A DNA stretch of 64,000 nucleotides, taken from positions 1-64,000 of the forward strand of contig JAVECW010000113.1 of NCBI GenBank assembly GCA_030841285.1, read 5' to 3'. The notes beneath the pieces are model-generated. The model was not told where the DNA came from, searched no databases, and worked only from the letters and a program-made list of their open reading frames with translations. The position numbers were made by a program, and so were the translations under genes. Origin of the DNA: Microbacteriaceae bacterium (GTDB taxonomy: Bacteria > Actinomycetota > Actinomycetes > Actinomycetales > Microbacteriaceae). Of this stretch, positions 35,601-45,705 are shown in pieces. Numbering within the stretch: position 1 is the stretch's first letter; each line of letters begins with the position of its first letter.

Positions 35601-35730
35601 GCGAGAAACAACCCCCAAGGTAGGTAGGACGTCTTGTCTACATAGAGGCTATGCTCGCGGTGTTAACGGCCGGTTACTATCGGCTGTCAATCGCGCAGCT
35701 TCCGTCGACCAGCTCGCAGGTTGCAGCGGC

Positions 35731-36054
35731 TCAGCCGATGCCGGGGATGACGATCCAGCGCATCGAAAGGACGACCCAGGCGGCGATGAGGATGAGCGCG
35801 ACCACGGTCATCGCAGCTCCCCGTCGTCCGAGGACCAGCTGAACGATCAGCACGACGAGCGTGACGATCGCCAGCGTCAGCGCACCGAACGGGATCGCCG
35901 GGATGAAAAGCGAAAGCACGAAGAGCGCCGCGACCACGATTTCGATGACGCCGAGGACGGCCACTCCACGCCCTCGCGTACGGGTTGCGCCGTCGACCAG
36001 GGCGAGCGCGCCGCCGATGATGCCGATGAGGAGGAGCCACGAGAGCGATATCAC
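35731..36054 (-). CDS. Small integral membrane protein of unknown function
   Basis: A 107-residue protein with four hydrophobic segments (WLLLIGIIGGALALVDG, VLGVIEIVVAALFVLSLFI, FGALTLAIVTLVVLIVQLVL and MTVVALILIAAWVVLSM). GTG 36054 is preceded by GAAGGAAC at good spacing; an ATG at 36087 adds 11 polar residues without a better site. It has no recognised catalytic motif. The neighbours give no functional hint. Confidence 0.68.
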   Translation of the reverse strand: MISLSWLLLIGIIGGALALVDGATRTRGRGVAVLGVIEIVVAALFVLSLFIPAIPFGALTLAIVTLVVLIVQLVLGRRGAAMTVVALILIAAWVVLSMRWIVIPGIG

Positions 36055-36312
36055 TTCAGTTCCTTCCGTTGCGTGATGGTCTCCCATCGTTGCAGAGACC
36101 CGCCGCGTTCGTAACCCCGCACGGGATCTCGGATACCCGTCAACGAAGCTCGCGTGGCCCCCGGAATTCCGGCGCCGTGTCGCGTGAAATCAAGACACCG
36201 AGTCGCGCAACTGGACGGATGACGGGCGATCATGTGGGCCAGGCAGCGGGCTGATAGTCGGCCGCACCGCCGAAGCTCTTCGCACCTGACAGGAAGAAGC
36301 GAGGAGGGACGG
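36055..36312. other. Intergenic stretch without recognised features
   Basis: This 258-bp gap lies between the small membrane protein start and the TetR gene stop, both on the minus strand. I see no gene, RNA or clear hairpin. It must hold the promoter for the membrane protein and any terminator of the tetR transcript. Confidence 0.5.
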
Positions 36313-36882
36313 CTAGCCGAGCTGCGCCAGGGTGGCGCGGAGACGGTTAAGTGCCGCCGCAGTCATCGGCACGAGGTTGTCGCCCTCGCCGGTCGACCAA
36401 GCGGCGAATGCCTCCTTGAACGCGAGCACGCCGAGCTCGGCGGCGGTGTTGGCGACAGGGTCGGCGACACCGCGGGCCCGCAATGCGTCGGCCATCGCTG
36501 CGGCCATGCCGACCCTCTTCAGCATGGCGCGCTCCTGCAGCTCCGAGCTGGTCGCGATGACCGCCTCGAGTCGCGCCCCGAGCTCGCGGTTGAATGGGGT
36601 CATCGCGGCCGAGGCGTTGGCGAGGCCGGCAGCGACCGCCTCGAGAGGCGTCGCGCTCGACGGTGCCGCGGCGATGCCCTCGGTGAAGAGGGCCGACAAG
36701 GTCTCCTGACCCGCGGCGAGCACCTCCCGCTTATCGCTGAAATGACGGAAGAAGGTACTCCGGGTCAGCCCGGCGCGGTCGGCGATCTGCGCGACCGTGG
36801 TCTCGTCGTAACCCTGCTCGGAGAACAATTGCAGGGCCGCGGAGACGAACCGCTCCCGCGCATCGGGCTCCCAGCGTGGCAT
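36313..36882 (-). CDS. TetR family regulator of the divergent reductase
   Basis: A 189-residue TetR protein. The N-terminal helix-turn-helix is DETTVAQIADRAGLTRSTFF followed by RHFSDKREVL. The ligand domain is Ala-rich and helical, without a recognisable specificity. It diverges from an SDR-type gene, and two matching 20-bp palindromes lie in the shared promoter. TetR repressors normally release such sites on binding a small hydrophobic ligand, often a substrate of the neighbouring enzyme. Confidence 0.9.
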   Translation of the reverse strand: MPRWEPDARERFVSAALQLFSEQGYDETTVAQIADRAGLTRSTFFRHFSDKREVLAAGQETLSALFTEGIAAAPSSATPLEAVAAGLANASAAMTPFNRELGARLEAVIATSSELQERAMLKRVGMAAAMADALRARGVADPVANTAAELGVLAFKEAFAAWSTGEGDNLVPMTAAALNRLRATLAQLG

Positions 36883-36897
36883 AACGCAATCCTAGGT

Positions 36898-36950
36898 GAT
36901 GTGACACCTGTCGCATCGTGCTGCTATGGTGATGGGACATCAGTCGCATC
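36898..36950. promoter_or_regulatory. Two tandem TetR operators
   Basis: GATGTGACACCTGTCGCATC (36898-36917) and GATGGGACATCAGTCGCATC (36931-36950) share the form GATGNGAC-N4-GTCGCATC. The two are 33 bp apart, about three helical turns, so dimers would bind on the same DNA face. They lie between the tetR start (36882) and the reductase start (37004). Confidence 0.82.
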
Positions 36951-37003
36951 ACCGTCGCCGATCCCACGTGATCGTCGCCGGTCCATTGCACGAGGAGTTA
37001 TCC

Positions 37004-37894
37004 ATGCGCGTATTCGTCACTGGAGCATCAGGCGGAATCGGCCAGGTCGTTACCGAAGAGCTCGTCGCCCACGGCCACGAGGTGCTCGGCCTCGCACGAT
37101 CCGAGGCCTCCGCTCAGAAGGTCGCCGCCGCTGGCGGGACACCGTTACGGGGTGGCCTTGGCGAGCTCGACGTACTGACCGCGGCAGCCCGCGAGGCCGA
37201 CGGCGTGATCCACCTCGCGTTCAGCAACGATTTCTCCGACCTCGAGCGGAGCATCGCCGAGGAGGGACTCGCTATGGACACCATCGGCGCTGCCCTCGTG
37301 GGCACCGGGAAGCCGTTCTCGATCGTGTCGGGCACCACGTTCTCGAAGGGTCGGGCGGCCACCGAGCGGGATCCGCAGTCGACGAGCGGGCCCGTCGGCG
37401 GCCGCGGCATCAACGCCGGAAGGATCCTGGGTCTCGCGTCGCAGGGAGTCCGCACGACGGCGGTCCGCCTGCCGCGCTCGGTACACGAGCGGTACGTCGC
37501 CTACGGCTTCGCCGGGATCCTGATCCAGGCCGCGCAGCGCTCGGGCGTCTCGTCATACGTCGGCGACGGCAGCCAGCGTTGGCCGGCAGTGCACCGTCGC
37601 GACGCGGCATCGCTGTTTCGACTCATGCTCGAGAAGGGCGAGGCGGGTACCGCCGTCAACGCCGTGGGTGACGAGGGCGACTCGATGCTCGCGATCGCCA
37701 CCGTGATCGGCGAGAAGCTCGGGCTGCCGGTGCAGCAGGTGCCTGCCGAGACGTTCGGCCCGCTCGGCCAGATCTTCGCTATGGACCAGCCGGCATCCAG
37801 CGCGTGGACACGTGACGCCTACGACTGGCGGCCAACCCACCCGGGCCTGATTGCCGACCTCGAGGCGGGCGACTACCCCGAGATCGAGAGGTAG
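37004..37894 (+). CDS. NAD(P)-dependent epimerase/reductase (atypical extended SDR)
   Basis: A 296-residue protein. ATG 37004 follows GAGGAG; an upstream ATG at 36926 would start inside the operator region. The N-terminus has RVFVTGASGGIGQVV, the nucleotide-binding motif, then ADGVIHLAFSNDFSD. The region SGTTFSKGRAA carries the position of the usual active-site Ser but lacks a clear Tyr-x3-Lys motif, as in atypical SDRs. It resembles reductases controlled by neighbouring TetR proteins that act on aldehydes or ketones. The substrate is unknown. Confidence 0.85.
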   Translation: MRVFVTGASGGIGQVVTEELVAHGHEVLGLARSEASAQKVAAAGGTPLRGGLGELDVLTAAAREADGVIHLAFSNDFSDLERSIAEEGLAMDTIGAALVGTGKPFSIVSGTTFSKGRAATERDPQSTSGPVGGRGINAGRILGLASQGVRTTAVRLPRSVHERYVAYGFAGILIQAAQRSGVSSYVGDGSQRWPAVHRRDAASLFRLMLEKGEAGTAVNAVGDEGDSMLAIATVIGEKLGLPVQQVPAETFGPLGQIFAMDQPASSAWTRDAYDWRPTHPGLIADLEAGDYPEIER

Positions 37895-37925
37895 CGGACC
37901 GGCAATCACCGAGTCAGTCGACTGT

Positions 37926-38001
37926 TGGTGGATCTGAGGGGACTCGAACCCCTGACCCCCTGCATGCCATGCAGGTGCGCTACCAGCTGCGCCACAGACC
38001 C
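37926..38001 (-). tRNA. tRNA-Ala (anticodon GGC)
   Basis: The 76-nt gene, including an encoded CCA at 37926-37928, folds as a cloverleaf. The acceptor arms are GGGTCTG and CAGATCC (one G-T pair), the anticodon loop is ATGGCAT with anticodon GGC on a CCTGC/GCAGG stem, and the T arm is AGGGG-TTCGAGT-CCCCT. A 7-bp hairpin (CTTCCGA/TCGGAAG, 38006-38024) lies just 5' of it, between rsfS and the tRNA, and may end the rsfS transcript. Confidence 0.97.
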
Positions 38002-38093
38002 GCTTCTTCCGATTCGCTCGGAAGCAACTTCACTAGATTACTACATCCGGACAACGCCTCTAAATCGCCGGTCGGCAATCGGGGGTCGGATGA

Positions 38094-38471
38094 TTACTCC
38101 GCGCCCTCGTGAACAGGAAGCGTAATCGGTACGACCGGGCAGTCCTTCCACAATCGCTCAAGTGAGTAGTACATGCGATCTTCTTCGTGGAAGACGTGCA
38201 CGACGAGGTCGCCGAAGTCGAGCAGGATCCAGCGTCCCTCCGTACGGCCCTCACGCCGCAGAGTCTTGACGCCGGCCTCGTTGAGCTTGTCCTCGACTTC
38301 GCCGGCGATTGCCACCACGTTTCGTTCCGAGCGACCGGTGGCCAGCAGGAAGATGTCAGCGAGCGGGAGCGGACCGGAGACATCGAGCGCGACGAGGTCG
38401 TCGCCGCCCTTCGAGTCGGCGGCCGCCGCAGCGAGCTGGAGGATTTCGCGGGAGCGATCCGATGCGGTCAT
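38094..38471 (-). CDS. rsfS: Ribosome silencing factor RsfS
   Basis: A 125-residue protein of the RsfS/Iojap family, which binds ribosomal protein L14 and blocks subunit joining during starvation. Motifs: ADIFLLATGRSERNVVAIAGEVEDKL and RWILLDFGDLVVHVFHEEDRMYYSLERLW are diagnostic (given in segments ADIFLLATGRSERNV and WILLDFGDLVVHVFHEEDR). ATG 38471 gives the normal family length; longer in-frame starts overlap the upstream gene. It lies downstream of nadD in the same orientation, a common bacterial pairing. Confidence 0.95.
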   Translation of the reverse strand: MTASDRSREILQLAAAAADSKGGDDLVALDVSGPLPLADIFLLATGRSERNVVAIAGEVEDKLNEAGVKTLRREGRTEGRWILLDFGDLVVHVFHEEDRMYYSLERLWKDCPVVPITLPVHEGAE

Positions 38472-38511
38472 GATCCGACCGCCGAAAAGAGTGAAACGTT
38501 GAAAGAGTTGA

Positions 38512-39792
38512 TTAGAAGACCTTAAAGACGTAGCCGACGATGAGCAGCGCAACCACGCCGAGTGCCAGCACCGCGGCTGTAATGGACAAAACAACGGGGA
38601 GACGCCCGCCGCGACGCTTGGGCGGCGTGATGACCCCACGCGTAGAGGTGTGCGTGCTTACGGCTCGGCTGGCACGGATCGGTGCGACATCCGAGGAGTT
38701 GAGCTCGCTTTCGGCCTGGTCGAACATGCGATCCATGTCCGGCGAGTCGTAGCGGTCGGGATGCTGCCCCGTCGCACCAAGACTGCGCGGCAAGTCAATC
38801 GAGCCGGTGATGAGGATCTCGCCCGTGCTCGTGAGCGGGCCCATCGCATCCGGCGCGCTCGGGATCGAGGGCAGGATGAGGGCGTTCGAGGTTGTGGCGG
38901 AGCCGGAAGAGCCGACACTCCGCGAAAGCACCTGGTCGTATGTCTGGTTCTCGTCGTCGAGTTCGCCCGCTGTGGACCAGTGCCCCACGGGTGGCTGGTA
39001 TGGCTGCCTGGCCACGTCGGCCTCGTCCGCGAGGTCAACAGGTGCGATCTCGACAGGCGCGACGTCAATGGGCGCGGCGGGAGTAATCGGAGCGATCACC
39101 GGCACCGGCTCAACCGTCGGCGCGACAGCAAGCGGGAAGACAAGCTCGGGAGCCGCCTCGAACACGGGCTCACGGGTCGGCTCCGCCTCGACGGCGGGCG
39201 CCTGGCCGGCGGCCTCCGCGTTGGCCTCCTGTGCCTGTTGCATGGCACGGAGTTCACGCCGAGAAAGAGTGCGTTCCGGCACGATCATGCGTTCTGCGGG
39301 AACCTGGACCGCTTCACCCAGGACGGGTGCGGCAGTGGGCACCTCGACCGGTACCGGTGTAGGCGCCCGGACAAGAGTCACAGGCATCGTGACCGGCTCC
39401 GCGACCTCGGCAGGCTGCTCGCGACGGAAAAGACCGAACACGTCCGGTGCCTCGGCGTCGGTGTCGGTGTCGACCGTGTCGGACTCCACAGCAAGAATCG
39501 TGTCGAAGGATGCCTGGTACCTCGGCAAATGCGGGCGCGACGGCTTCGCACCGGCGTCGCCGGGAGACGTCGTCCCGGGGACTGCTGACGTCTCGCCCAG
39601 CGCGCTGTCGGCATCCCTGCGTCCGACGGCGACTCCAAAAGGCGTGGTGACCGCGGGGACTTCTCCGGCTGGAGTCGCCTCGACGGTTGCCGCGCGGCGC
39701 GAGCGCTGGCCGGTCTCCTTGAGCGCTTCAGAGCGCTCGCTCTCTCGTGCCTGTCGCCGCGTCTTTGGCGGCTGGTCCTGCCACAAAGTCAT
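38512..39792 (-). CDS. Pro/Ala/Val-rich protein with a single C-terminal membrane anchor
   Basis: A 426-residue protein of low complexity. The first 370 residues are rich in Pro, Ala, Val and Glu and are probably disordered (repeated short PV and EP motifs around residues 150-260). A basic patch [15 protein letters not shown] precedes a single hydrophobic segment near the C-terminus ([24 protein letters not shown]), leaving only a few residues beyond. It should be a tail-anchored cytoplasmic-facing protein. The gene overlaps nadD by 4 nt (ATGA) and lies before rsfS, so it is translated with both. I do not recognise a family function; it may be lineage-specific. Confidence 0.75.
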   Translation of the reverse strand: MTLWQDQPPKTRRQARESERSEALKETGQRSRRAATVEATPAGEVPAVTTPFGVAVGRRDADSALGETSAVPGTTSPGDAGAKPSRPHLPRYQASFDTILAVESDTVDTDTDAEAPDVFGLFRREQPAEVAEPVTMPVTLVRAPTPVPVEVPTAAPVLGEAVQVPAERMIVPERTLSRRELRAMQQAQEANAEAAGQAPAVEAEPTREPVFEAAPELVFPLAVAPTVEPVPVIAPITPAAPIDVAPVEIAPVDLADEADVARQPYQPPVGHWSTAGELDDENQTYDQVLSRSVGSSGSATTSNALILPSIPSAPDAMGPLTSTGEILITGSIDLPRSLGATGQHPDRYDSPDMDRMFDQAESELNSSDVAPIRASRAVSTHTSTRGVITPPKRRGGRLPVVLSITAAVLALGVVALLIVGYVFKVF

Positions 39793-40391
39793 GCCACACT
39801 CCGATACAGATGGTGTTTGGAGATGTACTGAACAACACCGTCTGGTACCAAGTACCAGACGGGATACCCCCTGCTCACCCGGCTCCTGCAGTCAGTTGAC
39901 GAGATCGCCAAGGCCGGAACCTCCAACAAGGATACGTCTTGCTGCGGTAATTCAGAAATACTCAAGTCATGTCCCGGACGACTCACAGCAACGAAGTGAG
40001 CGAGCTTCCAAAGCTCGTCTACGTCACGCCAGCTGATGATCTGCGCGATCGCGTCCGCACCGGTGATGAAGAAGAGCTCCGCTTCCGGCCTCGAGGCATG
40101 GATTTCGCGGAGCGTGTCGATCGTGTACGTGGGGCCGTCGCGGTCGATGTCGACCCTGCTCACGGTGAATTGCGGGTTGGATGCCGTCGCGATGACGGTC
40201 ATCAGGTAGCGGTGCTCGCCCGGGGTCACTCCGCCCTTTTGCCACGGGTGTCCGGTCGGAACGAAGATGACCTCGTCCAGCTCGAAGGACTGTGCGACCT
40301 CACTCGCGGCCACGAGGTGACCATGGTGAATCGGGTCGAACGTTCCACCCATCACGCCAATGCGTGGGCGGCGTCTCTCCGGCTGACCCAT
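39789..40391 (-). CDS. nadD: Nicotinate-nucleotide adenylyltransferase
   Basis: A 200-residue NadD, joining nicotinate mononucleotide and ATP to deamido-NAD in NAD synthesis. The nucleotidyltransferase motif [11 protein letters not shown] is at residues 15-25, and the C-terminal ISSTDCR motif replaces the common ISSTxIR form with little change. [10 protein letters not shown] and FFITGADA are further family motifs. AGAGG precedes the ATG at 40391. It lies 11 nt after a small membrane protein gene and overlaps the following membrane-anchored protein gene. Confidence 0.96.
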   Translation of the reverse strand: MGQPERRRPRIGVMGGTFDPIHHGHLVAASEVAQSFELDEVIFVPTGHPWQKGGVTPGEHRYLMTVIATASNPQFTVSRVDIDRDGPTYTIDTLREIHASRPEAELFFITGADAIAQIISWRDVDELWKLAHFVAVSRPGHDLSISELPQQDVSLLEVPALAISSTDCRSRVSRGYPVWYLVPDGVVQYISKHHLYRSVA

Positions 40392-40402
40392 GTGACCTCT
40401 GG

Positions 40403-40636
40403 CTAGTGCTCGGTCGGGTGGCCGCTGCCGTGGTGGGTCGCACCGGGCGCGCCCGCGTGCTCGCCGGGAAACGGGTGGGCCTTGGGTGCATGGCGGTTTG
40501 CGACATCACGGAACGACCAGATCACGAACGCGAGGGCAGCAAAGACGACGAGGATGGTGACTCCGAAGGCCCACGTCGGCATGATGAGCGGTGCCAGGGC
40601 TTCTGTCTGAGCCAATACTGTCGTCACGAATGACAT
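40403..40636 (-). CDS. Small single-pass membrane protein
   Basis: A 77-residue protein with one membrane helix ([19 protein letters not shown]), a short N-terminal hydrophobic stretch and a His/Gly/Pro-rich cytoplasmic tail. GGGAG lies at good spacing before ATG 40636. It sits between proA and nadD in the same orientation. The tail could bind metal, but no function is known to me. Confidence 0.78.
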   Translation of the reverse strand: MSFVTTVLAQTEALAPLIMPTWAFGVTILVVFAALAFVIWSFRDVANRHAPKAHPFPGEHAGAPGATHHGSGHPTEH

Positions 40637-40765
40637 CTGTTCTCCCTTTCGTCGGCGCGCAAACGCCCGCCCAACAGTCTAGTGCGAGCCACCTGCACGC
40701 CCCGTGAGGCGCATGTCCCACAAGCGGGGGTCGACCAAAAGTCATGGCGACCCGACCTCACACGG

Positions 40766-42034
40766 TTACGCGCGCACCTGGCCGGACCCGCGCACGATCC
40801 ATTTCGTACTGGTCAACTCCGGCAGCCCCATCGGCCCACGTGCGTGGAGCTTCTGCGTCGAAATTCCAACTTCAGCCCCGAAGCCGAATTCACCGCCATC
40901 CGTGAACCGCGTCGACGCATTGACCATGACGACCGCCGAATCCACCTCGGCGAGAAAGCGCTCCGCATTGCCAAGGTCGTTCGTGATGATCGACTCGGTG
41001 TGCCTGGTCGAGTACCTGCGGATATGCGCGATCGCGTCATCCAGCGAGTCAACGACGGCAACGGAGATGTCGAGGCTCATGTGCTCGGTCGACCAGTCGT
41101 CGTCCGTCGCCGGGACGGCGTTCGGGTAGATGGCCAGCGCGCGCGCGTCGGCATGGATGGTGACGCCGGATTCCGCGAGCTGGCGGAGCACGGTCGGCAG
41201 GAGTCGCTCCGCAGCATCCGCGTGGACGAGTACTGTCTCGACCGCGTTGCAGACGCTGGGTCGCTGCACCTTGGCGTTATGCACGATGTCGGTTGCCCAG
41301 TCCTCCCTGGCGCTCTCGTCGAGCACGATGTGCACGACGCCGGCACCCGTCTCGATGACGGGAACGAGGGATTCGGCCACGACGGCCGCGATGAGTTCGG
41401 CACTCCCGCGCGGGATGAGCACATCGATGTACTCGCGCGCCTTCATCAGCTCGGCGGCGCCTTCGCGACCGAACTCGTCGATCGTCTGTACGGCCTCGGC
41501 GGAGAGGCCGACGGAAGCAATGGCGTCCCTGATGATCCCGACGAGAGCGCGATTGCTGTTCAGGGCCGCGCTGCCGCCGCGCAAAACGACGGCGTTTCCG
41601 CTCTTGAGGGCGAGAGCGGCGATGTCGACTGTGACGTTTGGACGAGCCTCGTAGATCGTGCCCACGACTCCGAACGGCACGCGGACCTGGCTGATCTGCA
41701 GACCGTTGGGAAGCGAGCTTCCACGCACGAACTGGCCGACCGGGTCGGTCAGGCCGACGATCTCGAGCACGGACTCGGCGAGGCCGTCGAGGCGCTGTTC
41801 GGTGAGGGTGAGTCGGTCGAGGAGGCCTGCGGAGAGCCCGTTCTCGCGCCCATTGGCCAGGTCGAGGCCGTTGGCATCGATGATTTCGGCGGCATGCGCA
41901 CGAATGGCCGCCGCGACCGCCTCGAGCGCCCGGTTCTTCTGCTCGGTCCTGGCCGTGGCCAACGCGATGGACGCGGTCTTTGCCGCCGCGAGCTTTTCGG
42001 TCAGCCCGACATGATCAAGAACGGTGGATGGCAT
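40766..42034 (-). CDS. proA: Glutamate-5-semialdehyde dehydrogenase (gamma-glutamyl phosphate reductase)
   Basis: A 422-residue ProA, second enzyme of proline synthesis. Typical stretches are VPFGVVGTIYEARPNVTVD, ALKSGNAVVLRGGSAA and the catalytic Cys in KVQRPSVCNAVETVLVH. Length matches the family. It follows proB in the same orientation with a 54-nt gap, so the two form the proline operon with obg. Confidence 0.97.
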   Translation of the reverse strand: MPSTVLDHVGLTEKLAAAKTASIALATARTEQKNRALEAVAAAIRAHAAEIIDANGLDLANGRENGLSAGLLDRLTLTEQRLDGLAESVLEIVGLTDPVGQFVRGSSLPNGLQISQVRVPFGVVGTIYEARPNVTVDIAALALKSGNAVVLRGGSAALNSNRALVGIIRDAIASVGLSAEAVQTIDEFGREGAAELMKAREYIDVLIPRGSAELIAAVVAESLVPVIETGAGVVHIVLDESAREDWATDIVHNAKVQRPSVCNAVETVLVHADAAERLLPTVLRQLAESGVTIHADARALAIYPNAVPATDDDWSTEHMSLDISVAVVDSLDDAIAHIRRYSTRHTESIITNDLGNAERFLAEVDSAVVMVNASTRFTDGGEFGFGAEVGISTQKLHARGPMGLPELTSTKWIVRGSGQVRA

Positions 42035-42088
42035 GCAGCCAAGTTTAGCCGCGGTACCAGGCCTTCGGCTGTGCCGGTGCGCTGCTTG

Positions 42089-44463
<2,375 letters not shown>

Positions 44464-44488
44464 TCACCATCGAACACGGCTGAAACAC

Positions 44489-44516
44489 GGATGGGCGAGC
44501 CGAAGCTCGCCCATCC
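44489..44516 (-). terminator. Hairpin between rpmA and obg
   Basis: GGATGGGCGAGC (44489-44500) and GCTCGCCCATCC (44505-44516) pair perfectly over 12 bp with a CGAA tetraloop. An outer CGGCT/AGCCG pair (44477-44481 / 44520-44524) extends it. It lies after the rpmA stop on the minus strand and no T-run follows. It may end most rplU-rpmA transcripts, letting obg be expressed at a lower level. Confidence 0.7.
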
Positions 44517-44541
44517 GAAAGCCGTTGTGTGCTGCGTAGGG

Positions 44542-44796
44542 TTACGCCTGCGCCACGATGTTGACGACCTTGCGGCCGCCCTTCTTGCCGAACTCCACCG
44601 CGCCAGCCTCGAGGGCGAACAGGGTGTCGTCGCCGCCACGGCCGACGTTGACGCCCGGGTGGAAGTGGGTGCCGCGCTGGCGGACGATGATCTCGCCAGC
44701 GCCGACGACCTGGCCGCCGAAACGCTTCACGCCGAGACGCTGTGCGTTCGAGTCACGACCGTTGCGGGTTGAGCTCGCGCCCTTTTTGTGTGCCAT
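44542..44796 (-). CDS. rpmA: 50S ribosomal protein L27
   Basis: An 84-residue L27 beginning [15 protein letters not shown] after the initiator Met, with the family stretch [17 protein letters not shown] and [18 protein letters not shown]27 reaches the peptidyl-transferase centre. There is no Firmicutes-type cleavable N-terminal extension. It is 34 nt downstream of rplU. Confidence 0.98.
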   Translation of the reverse strand: MAHKKGASSTRNGRDSNAQRLGVKRFGGQVVGAGEIIVRQRGTHFHPGVNVGRGGDDTLFALEAGAVEFGKKGGRKVVNIVAQA

Positions 44797-44830
44797 CTGC
44801 TTATTCTCCTACGCCTGAATACTTGTCGAA

Positions 44831-45139
44831 CTACGCGATGCCGGTGATCTTGACGCGCGTGAGCTCCTGACGGTGACCCTGGCGCTTCTTATAACCGGTC
44901 TTGTTCTTGAACTTCTGGATGATGATCTTGGGGCCACGGAGGTCGCCGAGGACCTCGGCGGTGACCTTCACCTTGGCGAGCGACTTCGCGTCGGAGGTGA
45001 TCTTCTCACCGTCAACAAGCAGCACCGCAGCGAGCTCGACGTTTCCGCCCTTTTCAGCCTTGATGCGATCCATCGTCACGATGGTGCCGACCTCGACCTT
45101 TTCTTGCCGACCACCGGCGCGCACAACTGCGTAGACCAC
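44831..45139 (-). CDS. rplU: 50S ribosomal protein L21
   Basis: A 102-residue L21, started at GTG 45139 with AAAAGG upstream. The body shows [19 protein letters not shown] and the C-terminal [14 protein letters not shown], both diagnostic. A GC-rich hairpin (around 45156-45178, CCGGGG/CCCCGG) lies in the leader. It is the first gene of the L21-L27 operon. Confidence 0.98.
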   Translation of the reverse strand: MVYAVVRAGGRQEKVEVGTIVTMDRIKAEKGGNVELAAVLLVDGEKITSDAKSLAKVKVTAEVLGDLRGPKIIIQKFKNKTGYKKRQGHRQELTRVKITGIA

Positions 45140-45399
45140 TTTACGTACCTTTTCTCTGGGGGCCCGGGGACCCCGGATCCTTCTATTTCTTCAGGAAGTT
45201 ACTGGTGAGCTGGAGGACGCGTGTGCGGCACTCTGTTTCTCTCAGAAAACCTTGGCAACCGTGCGGGCAAAGCCCAACACACACCAACGGTCAACTTTAG
45301 CCGATGCCCATGCCCCGGTCAATTCGCGACCGCAGCGGCGGGACGAGCAGGCGAGACATCGACACGGGCGCTCTTCGAGATCCTTCCTACAATCGAGCT
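45140..45399. promoter_or_regulatory. Divergent region between rplU and the DUF4031 gene
   Basis: This 260-bp gap contains the rplU leader with its GC-rich hairpin and, on the other strand, the promoter for the gene at 45400. I see no further gene or repeat in it. Confidence 0.5.
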
Positions 45400-45669
45400 A
45401 TGACGGTGTTGATCGACCAGCCGGCGTGGCCGGCGCACGGCACGTTCTGGTCGCACCTGGTGAGCGACGCCTCGCTCGAAGAGTTGCACGCCTTCGCCGA
45501 AGCCAACGAAGTCCCCCGCCGGAGCTTCGACCTCGACCACTACGACGTGCCAGCACGCCGATACGACGAGCTGGTCGCCGCGGGGGCGACCGCGGTGGGA
45601 GGCCGCGAACTCGTCATCCGGCTGCGCGACAGCGGACTGCGCGTTCGTGGAAGGGACCGCAAGCGGTAA
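45400..45669 (+). CDS. DUF4031 family small protein
   Basis: An 89-residue protein. ATG 45400 gives the conserved opening MTVLIDQPAWPAHGTFWSHL; upstream in-frame codons are outside the family and run through the promoter. WSHLVSDASLEELHAFA and DLDHYDVPARRYDELVAAGA are family features, with several conserved His/Asp. DUF4031 proteins are common in actinobacteria and unassigned. No ribosome-binding site is visible, so it may be leaderless. It converges on rne. Confidence 0.82.
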   Translation: MTVLIDQPAWPAHGTFWSHLVSDASLEELHAFAEANEVPRRSFDLDHYDVPARRYDELVAAGATAVGGRELVIRLRDSGLRVRGRDRKR

Positions 45670-45705
45670 TACAGCCGGCTGCGGCCCTCCAACGAAAGTG
45701 CGCGC

